Source: UBA1351 sp965140555 (GTDB lineage Bacteria; Bacillota; Clostridia; Lachnospirales; Vallitaleaceae). From it: DNA of 64,000 nt. Below are positions 1 through 6,593 of the stretch, piece after piece; positions within the stretch are counted from its first letter, which is position 1, and each line of letters starts with the position of its first letter. A program made the position numbers and the translations under genes. The notes below the pieces were generated by a model. It ran no database searches. It was not told where the DNA came from and was given only the letters and a program-made list of their open reading frames with translations. Location: positions 3,472,001 through 3,536,000 of the forward strand of contig OZ223259.1 in the NCBI GenBank assembly GCA_965140555.1, in the 5' to 3' direction.

Positions 1-989
1 GCTACAATATAGATTCAGGCAGAATTTATATGCAAGGAATGTCAATGGGGGAGGCTATGACGAATCAGTTCGCAAGATATATGGGACACATTCTGGCAGG
101 AGCGGCGGGTTCAGGTTGTCCTATTAATACAAAATTACTTTTTGATGAGAATGACGAAGTGATTAATAGTGGAGGACCTCTAGATATTTGGCAGTCTAGA
201 CTCGAGTTAGATCAGGTGCCCCCTCATTATAGAGAAGGAAATAGAATTACGATTCTAAGAAATTGCGACTATTGGAACAAGATAAACGCCTGTTGTGCAC
301 TTCCAAAAATCAGCATCAGGGGAGATTATAACGTCGCCTTTTTTGAGGGAGAAAAGGGACATAATGTCTTGATGGATGTGAAGAATAGAGATCATGGTCA
401 GACCTTTGATGATGCTGAATATATATGGGACTATCTTTTCTCAGGATGCTATAAGGATGAGTTGGGAGTCTTAAGACATACCACTCCGGATAGAGAAAGA
501 AAGGGGGATGCATTTAGCATTGCCGTAGTAGAAGGGTCTAGTAAGGTCTGGTTCAATAATCGTATTATTGAAACACAAGCACCTGTATTTAAATGGCAGA
601 AGTTAAAGTATCATGGATTACATGGAGAGGCCATCATTAGAGGCGACTATTTTTATGTACCGGTAAGCCTTGTGGCAGAAGTGTTTTCTGCTGATATTGA
701 CGATGCACAAGACGGGTTGGTGGTAGATTTACGACTAGAAGATGGAACAGAGCTTCAATTTGCTAGAGGGAATATTGCGTGCCTTGTTAATAACAGAATA
801 GAATCAATGAGCTGTGAAGCAGTAGAAAGAAATCACAGGTTATTTATCTCTTTGGAATGGTTTGCAAAAAGATTTTATCAGATGCATACCTCTTCGTGTG
901 AAAATGTTCTTTATATTACAGACCATCCTGCTTCTCTATCTACATACATGGCATATCTCTTTCAGGATATTTTGGGACAAGGGTTATGA
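1..989 (+). CDS. Alpha/beta-hydrolase esterase with C-terminal stalk-like domain, 5' end missing
   Basis: The reading frame is open to the window edge (first full codon at base 3, reading YNIDSGRIY before the first Met), so the N-terminus lies outside. The nucleophile elbow GMSMGE follows at once. A likely catalytic His is in RDHGQTFDDAEYIWDYLFS, a pattern typical of PHB-depolymerase/feruloyl-esterase type hydrolases, where His is followed by a helix ending in WDF/WDY. The last ~150 residues resemble the copper amine oxidase N-terminal-like domain that Firmicutes add to exported enzymes, with repeated FYVPVSLVAEVF and LFISLEWFAKRF strand-helix units. Its neighbour is a polysaccharide deacetylase 53 bases downstream, so both may act on an acylated polysaccharide. 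The substrate cannot be read from sequence. Confidence 0.7.
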   Translation, partial: YNIDSGRIYMQGMSMGEAMTNQFARYMGHILAGAAGSGCPINTKLLFDENDEVINSGGPLDIWQSRLELDQVPPHYREGNRITILRNCDYWNKINACCALPKISIRGDYNVAFFEGEKGHNVLMDVKNRDHGQTFDDAEYIWDYLFSGCYKDELGVLRHTTPDRERKGDAFSIAVVEGSSKVWFNNRIIETQAPVFKWQKLKYHGLHGEAIIRGDYFYVPVSLVAEVFSADIDDAQDGLVVDLRLEDGTELQFARGNIACLVNNRIESMSCEAVERNHRLFISLEWFAKRFYQMHTSSCENVLYITDHPASLSTYMAYLFQDILGQGL

Positions 990-1042
990 GTTAAGTAGAT
1001 TTGAAAGCGTGTTAATAGGAACAGTGAAACAAGGAGGAAGCT

Positions 1043-1924
1043 ATGAGTTTGCAGATAAACGATCGATTAGTTTGGCCCGGGGGTAAGAGAAAAGCCTTTA
1101 CCTTAAGTTATGATGATGGAATCGAACAGGATATCAGATTAATGAACGTATTGGATCAGTATCATGTGAAAGCAACCTTTAATCTAAATGCAGGATTACT
1201 AGGTCTAAAAGGAAGAGTTGCAGCCGGGAAGAAAGAAGTAGCCCATAATAAAATTGAGGAAGCAAGAATTATGCCCCTTTATAAGGGCCATGAAATTGCA
1301 GCCCATGGGCAATATCACGAGTCCATGGTTGCCATGGATTCAGCTAGATGTGTAGAAGAAGTATTGACCTGTCGAAAGGCTTTGGAAAAAATCACGGCAC
1401 GGCCATTAACGGGATATGCTTATGCCTTCGGAGCTTGTGACGAGACGATTATACAAGCACTTAAAACGTGTGGGATATCTTATGCACGTACCATAGAAGC
1501 AAGCCATACCTTTGATATTCCTTCAGATTTTCTGAGATGGAATCCAACCTGCCATCATGAGGATGGTCAATTAATGGAATTGGCAGATATCTTTTTATCG
1601 GATGAATGGTATTTTTCTTTATTTAGCCCGGCTAAATTGTTTTATGTATGGGGACACAGCTATGAATTTGATCAGAATGAGAATTGGGAGCAGATGGAAA
1701 CTTTCATCAGAAAAATATCAGAAAAAGCAGATGTGTGGTATGCAACAAATGGAGAAATATATGCATATGTTGAAGCCTATAAAAGGCTGGTATTTTCAGT
1801 GGACAGTGCTAAAGTGTATAATCCCAGTTGTACATCTGTTTGGCTTAGCGGTATGTTTACAAATGACTGTGTAGAAGTAAAACCGGATACGGTAGTTGAT
1901 TTGATTCCACCTATTGAGATGTAA
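1043..1924 (+). CDS. Polysaccharide deacetylase family protein (NodB homology)
   Basis: A 293-residue NodB-fold protein. Motif 1 is LSYDDG (Asp24 and Asp25; the family consensus is TFDDG) and motif 2 is HGQYH (His88 and His92), which together form the metal site. GHSYEFD near residue 205 fits the C-terminal catalytic His motif. The start is fixed by AAGGAGGAAGC just before the ATG. There is no signal peptide or membrane anchor, so the enzyme looks cytoplasmic or works on small sugar substrates, as do several clostridial members. It lies 53 bases after the esterase and is probably co-transcribed with it. The family removes acyl groups from N- or O-acetylated sugars; the actual substrate is unknown. 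Confidence 0.8.
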   Translation: MSLQINDRLVWPGGKRKAFTLSYDDGIEQDIRLMNVLDQYHVKATFNLNAGLLGLKGRVAAGKKEVAHNKIEEARIMPLYKGHEIAAHGQYHESMVAMDSARCVEEVLTCRKALEKITARPLTGYAYAFGACDETIIQALKTCGISYARTIEASHTFDIPSDFLRWNPTCHHEDGQLMELADIFLSDEWYFSLFSPAKLFYVWGHSYEFDQNENWEQMETFIRKISEKADVWYATNGEIYAYVEAYKRLVFSVDSAKVYNPSCTSVWLSGMFTNDCVEVKPDTVVDLIPPIEM

Positions 1925-2032
1925 GGACATCAAGATTTTAAGAGTGGGAAAGGAGTATGAAGGAATGCCGGATGGTTCTATTGAACGAACGCACTAATCA
2001 CTAAAGGATTATACGATCTAATCGCCTCCTTA

Positions 2033-2094
2033 TTGACAAAAGTGTCTAATGGTGTTAGACTGTTATTGTCTAATACTATTAGTCAAAAGGAGGT
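2033..2094 (+). promoter_or_regulatory. Promoter and double operator of the BlaI/BlaR1-like pair
   Basis: TTGACA (2033-2038) and TAGACT (2056-2061) are separated by 17 bp. A perfect dyad GTCTAA..TTAGAC occupies 2044-2060, between and over these boxes. A second, near-perfect dyad GTCTAAT..ATTAGTC occupies 2068-2084, immediately before the ribosome binding site AAAAGGAGGT (2085-2094). The two dyad centres are about 24 bp apart. This geometry fits autorepression by the BlaI-type repressor that follows. The half-site GTCTAA differs from the classical TACA/TGTA BlaI core. Confidence 0.75.
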
Positions 2095-2099
2095 AGACG

Positions 2100-2459
2100 A
2101 TGGAACAATATAAGTTGGGTGAAATGGAACAGAAATTTGCTGATATGATTTGGGAAGAGGCACCCATAAAAACACGAGAGTTAATAGCACGATGTGCATC
2201 AAGTTTTCAATGGAAAAGAACGACAACATATACCATGTTGAAACGTTTATGCGATAGAGAATTGTTTGAAAACTCAGAAGGTGAAGTTAAAATTTTAATG
2301 AGTCGGGAAGATTTTCTGGCAAAAAAGGGAGAAGAATTTTTAGATGAATCCTTTGAAGGCTCTATACCAAGATTTTTAACGGCATTTACAAGGAAAAGAA
2401 AACTGAGTCATAAAGAAATCGATGACATACAAAAGCTGATTGATGAGTTTAGGGAGTGA
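2100..2459 (+). CDS. BlaI/MecI/CopY-family transcriptional repressor
   Basis: A 119-residue winged-helix protein of usual family length. The N-terminal half carries the family pattern of a helix-turn-helix followed by the TTTYTMLKRLCDRELF recognition region. The C-terminal helix pair is where BlaI proteins dimerise and are cleaved when the sensor is activated. It stops five bases before the M56 sensor protease start, so the pair is translationally linked as in bla/mec operons. Two dyads in the promoter are the likely binding sites. No beta-lactamase lies nearby, so the target genes and inducer may differ from those of the classical system. Confidence 0.88.
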   Translation: MEQYKLGEMEQKFADMIWEEAPIKTRELIARCASSFQWKRTTTYTMLKRLCDRELFENSEGEVKILMSREDFLAKKGEEFLDESFEGSIPRFLTAFTRKRKLSHKEIDDIQKLIDEFRE

Positions 2460-2463
2460 TCGC

Positions 2464-4257
2464 ATGTTGGATAAGCTATTTCTTGAAGTGTTAAATATGA
2501 GCTATGTAGGCTCAATCGTTATTTTGGCAATAGTTATAGTAAGAATTTTTCTGAAGAAAGTACCTAGGAAATTTTCATATATTCTGTGGATTGTGCCCTT
2601 GTTAAGACTCCTATTGCCTTTTTCTATTGAAAGTGTCTTTAGTTTGGTTCCGATAAACCCGAAACCTATTCCGGCAGATATCGGATATAGCCTTTCACCC
2701 CGCATAGAGACGGGGGTAAATAATATAGATTATTCAATGAATCGTATCCTACCGTCACCGGAATTAGTAACAAGTATTAACCCTTTGCAAATCATCCTTG
2801 CAATCTTAGGGGTAATGTGGCTTATTGGAACGGTCGGAATGATTATCTATGGATGTTATACTTACTATAAACTTCGTAAACGATTGACAGATGCAGTTTT
2901 GAGTGAGAAAGGGGACTACTGGTCAAGCAAGGTGGAAACACCTTTTGTCATGGGTATTATTAAACCGCGGATATATCTACCGGATACAGTGAGTGAATCG
3001 GAACGCAAGTATATACTTCTTCATGAACGAACACATATTAAGCGATTCGACCATGTTTTTAGAGGTATTGCCTATCTAGCTTTATGTATTCATTGGTTTA
3101 ATCCCATGGTGTGGATAGCCTTTCACCTAAGTGGCAATGATATGGAAATGTCCTGTGATGAGGCTGTTATTCATCAATTGGGTGGTAAGGGAAAAAAAGA
3201 ATATTCACAGCTTTTATTAAATTTTACAACGAATAAAAATAGATTAAGGATGACACCTCTTGCTTTTGGAGAAGGGAATACGAAAGGGAGAATTAAGCAT
3301 ATTCTAGGATTTCAGAAACCAAGAACATATGTAGTCATTGTGATGGCTATTGTGCTTATCATTATTTCCGTAGGACTATTGATGAATCCTGAAATTAAAG
3401 AGGATGAACCTGCTATTAACGGTCATACATATGAAGTCGTTGATATTCTGTATACGTCACCGGCATATTCTTATACATATACGATGGATAAGGCTCCGGC
3501 ATTTACAATTTCTTCAGATTATGGGTTTTATTCAAAAGAAGATGACAAAGAATGGAAAGCTATAGGTAGTTTATATAAACCTAACATAAAATCGGAAGAG
3601 TTAATGGACAGTATCCTATTTAAAGAGTTTCTTGATGAGAGAACATCCCGTTTAATTGAAGATGCTAAAATAGTTTATAAAGTAGATACAAATGATAATA
3701 ACAGTATCAGTTATTTAGTGGTGGAAACTAAAGAAAATCACCTATTGATTTTTTATGGCTATGATGTGGATAATGAAATGCATACGCGATGGATATTTGA
3801 AGTGGAGGCTAATGAATCTTTAGAACCATTTATAGCATTAGCAGATCTTTGGAACTATCGAACGGAATATGTAGGAGATAATTCAAGTGTCGCAACGATA
3901 TCCGGATACTTGGAATATCCAGATAACATGGATTATGACGGTATAGCATTGCAGACGAAAAGTCAGCCATATGGGCTGACCGTTAATCTTCAAGTTCATG
4001 AATCAAGTAAAGAGGGGATGAGTCAGGAAAGGGCGGATTTGCTGTTTGAAAAAAATGCGTGTATTCTGTTTTCTTTAGTTCAAAACCTCGATGAGGTCAC
4101 CTTTAGCCTAGAGAGCAATACCGGCAACCCCCAACCTTATGTCTATACGAGAGATTGGGCAGAAAATCTTGTTGGAGTAGCCTTATGGGATGGAAGTAGT
4201 AACCCATCAACATTTGAAGAATTGCTAGTTAAAATAGAAGACAGCTTAGACCAATAG
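2464..4257 (+). CDS. BlaR1-like M56 sensor metallopeptidase with a non-classical C-terminal domain
   Basis: The start chosen is ATG 2464, directly after GGGAGTGATCGC; an upstream in-frame start would overlap the repressor gene. About 597 residues. Two membrane helices lie in the first 55 residues and a third near residues 98-120. The zinc motif is HERTH (187-191), followed by the family's MEMSCDEAVI helix. A fourth membrane helix near 290-312 leads into an extracytoplasmic domain of ~290 residues. That domain shows no SxxK/SxN/KTG penicillin-binding motifs that I can see, so the signal is probably not a beta-lactam bound in the classical way. The family transmits a surface signal to the cytosolic protease, which inactivates the repressor. 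It converges with the TrhA-like gene downstream. Confidence 0.82.
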   Translation: MLDKLFLEVLNMSYVGSIVILAIVIVRIFLKKVPRKFSYILWIVPLLRLLLPFSIESVFSLVPINPKPIPADIGYSLSPRIETGVNNIDYSMNRILPSPELVTSINPLQIILAILGVMWLIGTVGMIIYGCYTYYKLRKRLTDAVLSEKGDYWSSKVETPFVMGIIKPRIYLPDTVSESERKYILLHERTHIKRFDHVFRGIAYLALCIHWFNPMVWIAFHLSGNDMEMSCDEAVIHQLGGKGKKEYSQLLLNFTTNKNRLRMTPLAFGEGNTKGRIKHILGFQKPRTYVVIVMAIVLIIISVGLLMNPEIKEDEPAINGHTYEVVDILYTSPAYSYTYTMDKAPAFTISSDYGFYSKEDDKEWKAIGSLYKPNIKSEELMDSILFKEFLDERTSRLIEDAKIVYKVDTNDNNSISYLVVETKENHLLIFYGYDVDNEMHTRWIFEVEANESLEPFIALADLWNYRTEYVGDNSSVATISGYLEYPDNMDYDGIALQTKSQPYGLTVNLQVHESSKEGMSQERADLLFEKNACILFSLVQNLDEVTFSLESNTGNPQPYVYTRDWAENLVGVALWDGSSNPSTFEELLVKIEDSLDQ

Positions 4258-4269
4258 GTTCGTTTGTCA

Positions 4270-4917
4270 TTAGTCAAGAAACATATAGATTGAGAAAAAA
4301 AGAAAAATACTAGCAACCACAACAAATATATGCCAAACAAGATGGTGGTATTTAAACCAGTCAAAGACATAGAAAAGAACACCGATTGAATAAGACAACC
4401 CACCAATAAGGAGGAAGATGAACCCGAGTGAGTTCAGACTCTGGATAATTGTCGGACCAAAAAAGATGATGGTCCATCCCATGCCTAAATAAATCAGGAC
4501 ATGTAGAAGAACGAAGCGATCAATCCATATGAATTTTAGGGTGATGCCTGTAATGGCCAGAGCCCATTGAATCATGCAGATTGTAATGCCTGTTGAACCA
4601 CCGATAGCAATCAGTGTAAAAGGGGTGTAAGTACCTGCAATGAGTAAATAGACAGACGAATGATCCAGTTTCTCAAATATATTTTTGGTTTTCCCCGGTG
4701 GAAAGCCATGATATAAGGTTGAATTTATATACAGGATAACCAGCGTTATGCCGTAGGTCAAAACGCTAAACGTATAGACGGGGCTATCCATATGTGCACT
4801 TTTGATTCCCAATAAAATCAGCCCGGCTATTCCAAGTAAGGTACCGATACCGTGTGTTACTGAGTTGGCAATTTCTTCTTTTGTAGTAAAATCTTTACGA
4901 ACAACTCTAAGATCCAT
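4270..4917 (-). CDS. trhA: TrhA/hemolysin III family seven-helix membrane protein
   Basis: A 215-residue polytopic protein of the PAQR superfamily, at the usual family length. The conserved metal/hydrolase-like positions are visible in NSVTHG near residue 25, STLYHGFP near residue 70 and HHLVWHIFV near the C-terminus. About seven hydrophobic segments fill the remainder. Bacterial members have been linked to membrane lipid and fluidity homeostasis; the old haemolysin name is not good evidence for toxin activity. AGGAGATGAATC precedes the ATG. The gene is monocistronic with its own strong promoter and a perfect palindrome just downstream of the predicted transcription start. Confidence 0.88.
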   Translation of the reverse strand: MDLRVVRKDFTTKEEIANSVTHGIGTLLGIAGLILLGIKSAHMDSPVYTFSVLTYGITLVILYINSTLYHGFPPGKTKNIFEKLDHSSVYLLIAGTYTPFTLIAIGGSTGITICMIQWALAITGITLKFIWIDRFVLLHVLIYLGMGWTIIFFGPTIIQSLNSLGFIFLLIGGLSYSIGVLFYVFDWFKYHHLVWHIFVVVASIFLFFSIYMFLD

Positions 4918-4946
4918 GATTCATCTCCTAAACGTATAATGTCGAA

Positions 4947-5002
4947 ACTACATGATGTAGTATTAATAACTATATTATAGCGTGTTTGATATAATATGGC
5001 AA
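4947..5002 (-). promoter_or_regulatory. Promoter and palindromic operator of the TrhA-like gene
   Basis: Reading the minus strand, TTGCCA (5002-4997) and TATAAT (4979-4974) are separated by exactly 17 bp. Just after the expected start site lies the perfect 15-bp palindrome ACTACATGATGTAGT (4961-4947), which contains TACA and TGTA half-sites as known for BlaI/CopY-type operators. This suggests repression. The BlaI-like protein encoded 2 kb away is a candidate, although its own operators use GTCTAA half-sites. Confidence 0.7.
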
Positions 5003-5212
5003 GATGTAATCGTTACGAAGATTTTTTATTGCTTTGTATATGTTTGGGTTCTTGAATGCTATAATAGATAGAGGTTACAACTTTTTTTATCGGAATATGT
5101 GTTGCATCATTTGTTTATATACGAATGTATCGGTTCAAGTATGTAACAAAACTTCCGTCTTAAAGAGTAATCCTTGATGCTTATAAATAAAGTGAGAATA
5201 AGGAGCTTAGAG

Positions 5213-5761
5213 ATGAAAGAATATCCCAAATTAGAAAACAAAAGCAGAGTAGAAGAAGTTGCCATAAATCGTTTATTGGATCGTGTAGGTGTTCATGAAG
5301 AATCAAGTATATGCGATTATGGTGCGGGTACAGGCATATTTACTATTGAAATGGCAAAAAGGACGAAGAATAAGGTTTATGCCCTCGATAGTAGCGACGA
5401 TATGGTGGAATCAATCAAGGAAAAAGTTCAGATAAACGGACTCGATAATCTTCTGGTAAAACGGGTTGAGACAGATCAGGTACCTCTTGATAATGAATCG
5501 ATTGATCTGTTTGTGCTAATAACTGTTTTTCATCATATACAAGATACGACGACCTTTATTTCAGAAATCAAACGGGTCTTAAAAAGAGGCGGTAGAGTAG
5601 CGTTAGTTGAGTTTCATAAGGGAGAGTCACCTATGGGACCACCGGCAGGCCATAGACTATCCCCAAGTGAGCTTGAAGCGTTGTTTGTACCAAGTGGTTT
5701 TAGTCACGTGGATTATCATGTTTTGGGTGAAAATATGTATCTAAGTATTTTTGAAAGATAA
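5213..5761 (+). CDS. Class I SAM-dependent methyltransferase
   Basis: A methyltransferase of about 182 residues with a Rossmann fold. Motif I is CDYGAGTGIF, the post-I acidic motif is YALDSSDDM, and the later strand-helix pattern LFVLITVFHHI with LKRGGRVALVEF is typical of the UbiE/Methyltransf_11 group. The start at 5213 is preferred over a TTG-ATG pair at 5174-5179 because AAGGAG (5200-5205) lies seven bases before it. The substrate is not predictable. The gene stands alone and ends about 60 bases before a cluster of TetR-type operators. Confidence 0.82.
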   Translation: MKEYPKLENKSRVEEVAINRLLDRVGVHEESSICDYGAGTGIFTIEMAKRTKNKVYALDSSDDMVESIKEKVQINGLDNLLVKRVETDQVPLDNESIDLFVLITVFHHIQDTTTFISEIKRVLKRGGRVALVEFHKGESPMGPPAGHRLSPSELEALFVPSGFSHVDYHVLGENMYLSIFER

Positions 5762-5822
5762 GATGCTAAGATTGTTTTTCTCATGGAGTATTTTACGAGT
5801 ATAGAAGTTAATAAATAATTTA

Positions 5823-5932
5823 TATGAGTCAACTCAAATTATGAGTTGACTTTTAACTATGTATAGGATTATAATATGAGTGTACTCATATGAATGCACT
5901 CATATTGATTGATCACCAATATGAAAGGAGGG
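5823..5932 (+). promoter_or_regulatory. TetR promoter with clustered TATGAGT operator repeats
   Basis: TTGACT (5846-5851) and TATAAT (5870-5875) are spaced by 18 bp. Two overlapping operators with the pattern TATGAGTnnACTCATA sit at 5875-5890 (perfect) and 5889-5904 (one mismatch), directly on the -10/start region. A third copy with one mismatch lies at 5823-5838 and a half-site at 5840-5851; together they also form a 10-bp-arm hairpin (5827-5851) that could terminate the upstream gene. AAAGGAGG (5925-5932) precedes a TTG start. The arrangement fits tight autorepression of the TetR-exporter operon. Confidence 0.75.
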
Positions 5933-5939
5933 CAGGGGC

Positions 5940-6581
5940 TTGTCCCTTGCCGGGAAAATATACGATATGGCAAGAATTAGTAAAGAAAAGAAAGAGCAAA
6001 TACGTAAGGATATACTTGCTGTGGCATCAAATAGTTTTTTTAAGAAAGGATATGAAAAAACTTCCACGAAGGAAATTGCCAAGCAAGTGGGTATTGCTGA
6101 AGGTACGTTATTTAACTATTTCAGTACGAAGGCAGACCTGTATATGGAAGCTTTTACAAGTGAATTTCAAAGAAATGAAGACCAATTAATGCAACCTGAG
6201 CTCATCAGTAACTATGCGAATGAATTAATTGCTGATTATGTTCAGAAACTCTATTCACCGGTTCTTAAAATCCCGAAATTTATAATGAAAGAGATGATTC
6301 AGGTTTTTTTCAGCATGGGTAAAAAGAACTTTGCAAGAATTGAGCGATTGGCTTCTATAGACTTCAAGTATATGGCCATGACAGAGGACTATATTGAACG
6401 TCTTATTCAGGAAGGACTCATCTTGCCTGATACAGATGCTAAGTTGCTGTCAGAATCAATATACAGTGCAATATTCTATGAATTCTCCATGTTTGTCTAT
6501 TATGAAAAGGCGACAAAAGAAGAATTGATCGATAAAATCAAGAAAAAAATAGATTTCATTTGTAAAGGCTACCTATCCTAG
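5940..6581 (+). CDS. TetR/AcrR-family transcriptional regulator
   Basis: A 213-residue regulator starting at TTG 5940, which is supported by AAAGGAGG eight bases upstream; the downstream ATG 5967 has no comparable site. The N-terminal helix-turn-helix reads TSTKEIAKQVGIAEGTLFNYF, the classic TetR recognition pattern, and the remaining ~150 residues form a helical ligand-binding and dimer domain. The stop is 12 bases before the RND exporter ATG, so the two form an operon. The family usually derepresses its exporter when bound to a small hydrophobic ligand; the operator cluster upstream supports autoregulation. Confidence 0.9.
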   Translation: MSLAGKIYDMARISKEKKEQIRKDILAVASNSFFKKGYEKTSTKEIAKQVGIAEGTLFNYFSTKADLYMEAFTSEFQRNEDQLMQPELISNYANELIADYVQKLYSPVLKIPKFIMKEMIQVFFSMGKKNFARIERLASIDFKYMAMTEDYIERLIQEGLILPDTDAKLLSESIYSAIFYEFSMFVYYEKATKEELIDKIKKKIDFICKGYLS

Positions 6582-6593
6582 ATAGAGGTAGAT

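Noticed and set aside
1957..2004. A 15-codon frame after AAAGGAGT before the BlaI promoter
   Set aside because: The spacing from the ribosome-like site to the ATG is too short, and there is no sign of conservation or a leader-peptide attenuator structure.
4143..4406. A minus-strand frame bridging the BlaR1-like and TrhA-like genes
   Set aside because: It overlaps the convergent ends of two well-supported genes, has no start signal and encodes no known motif.
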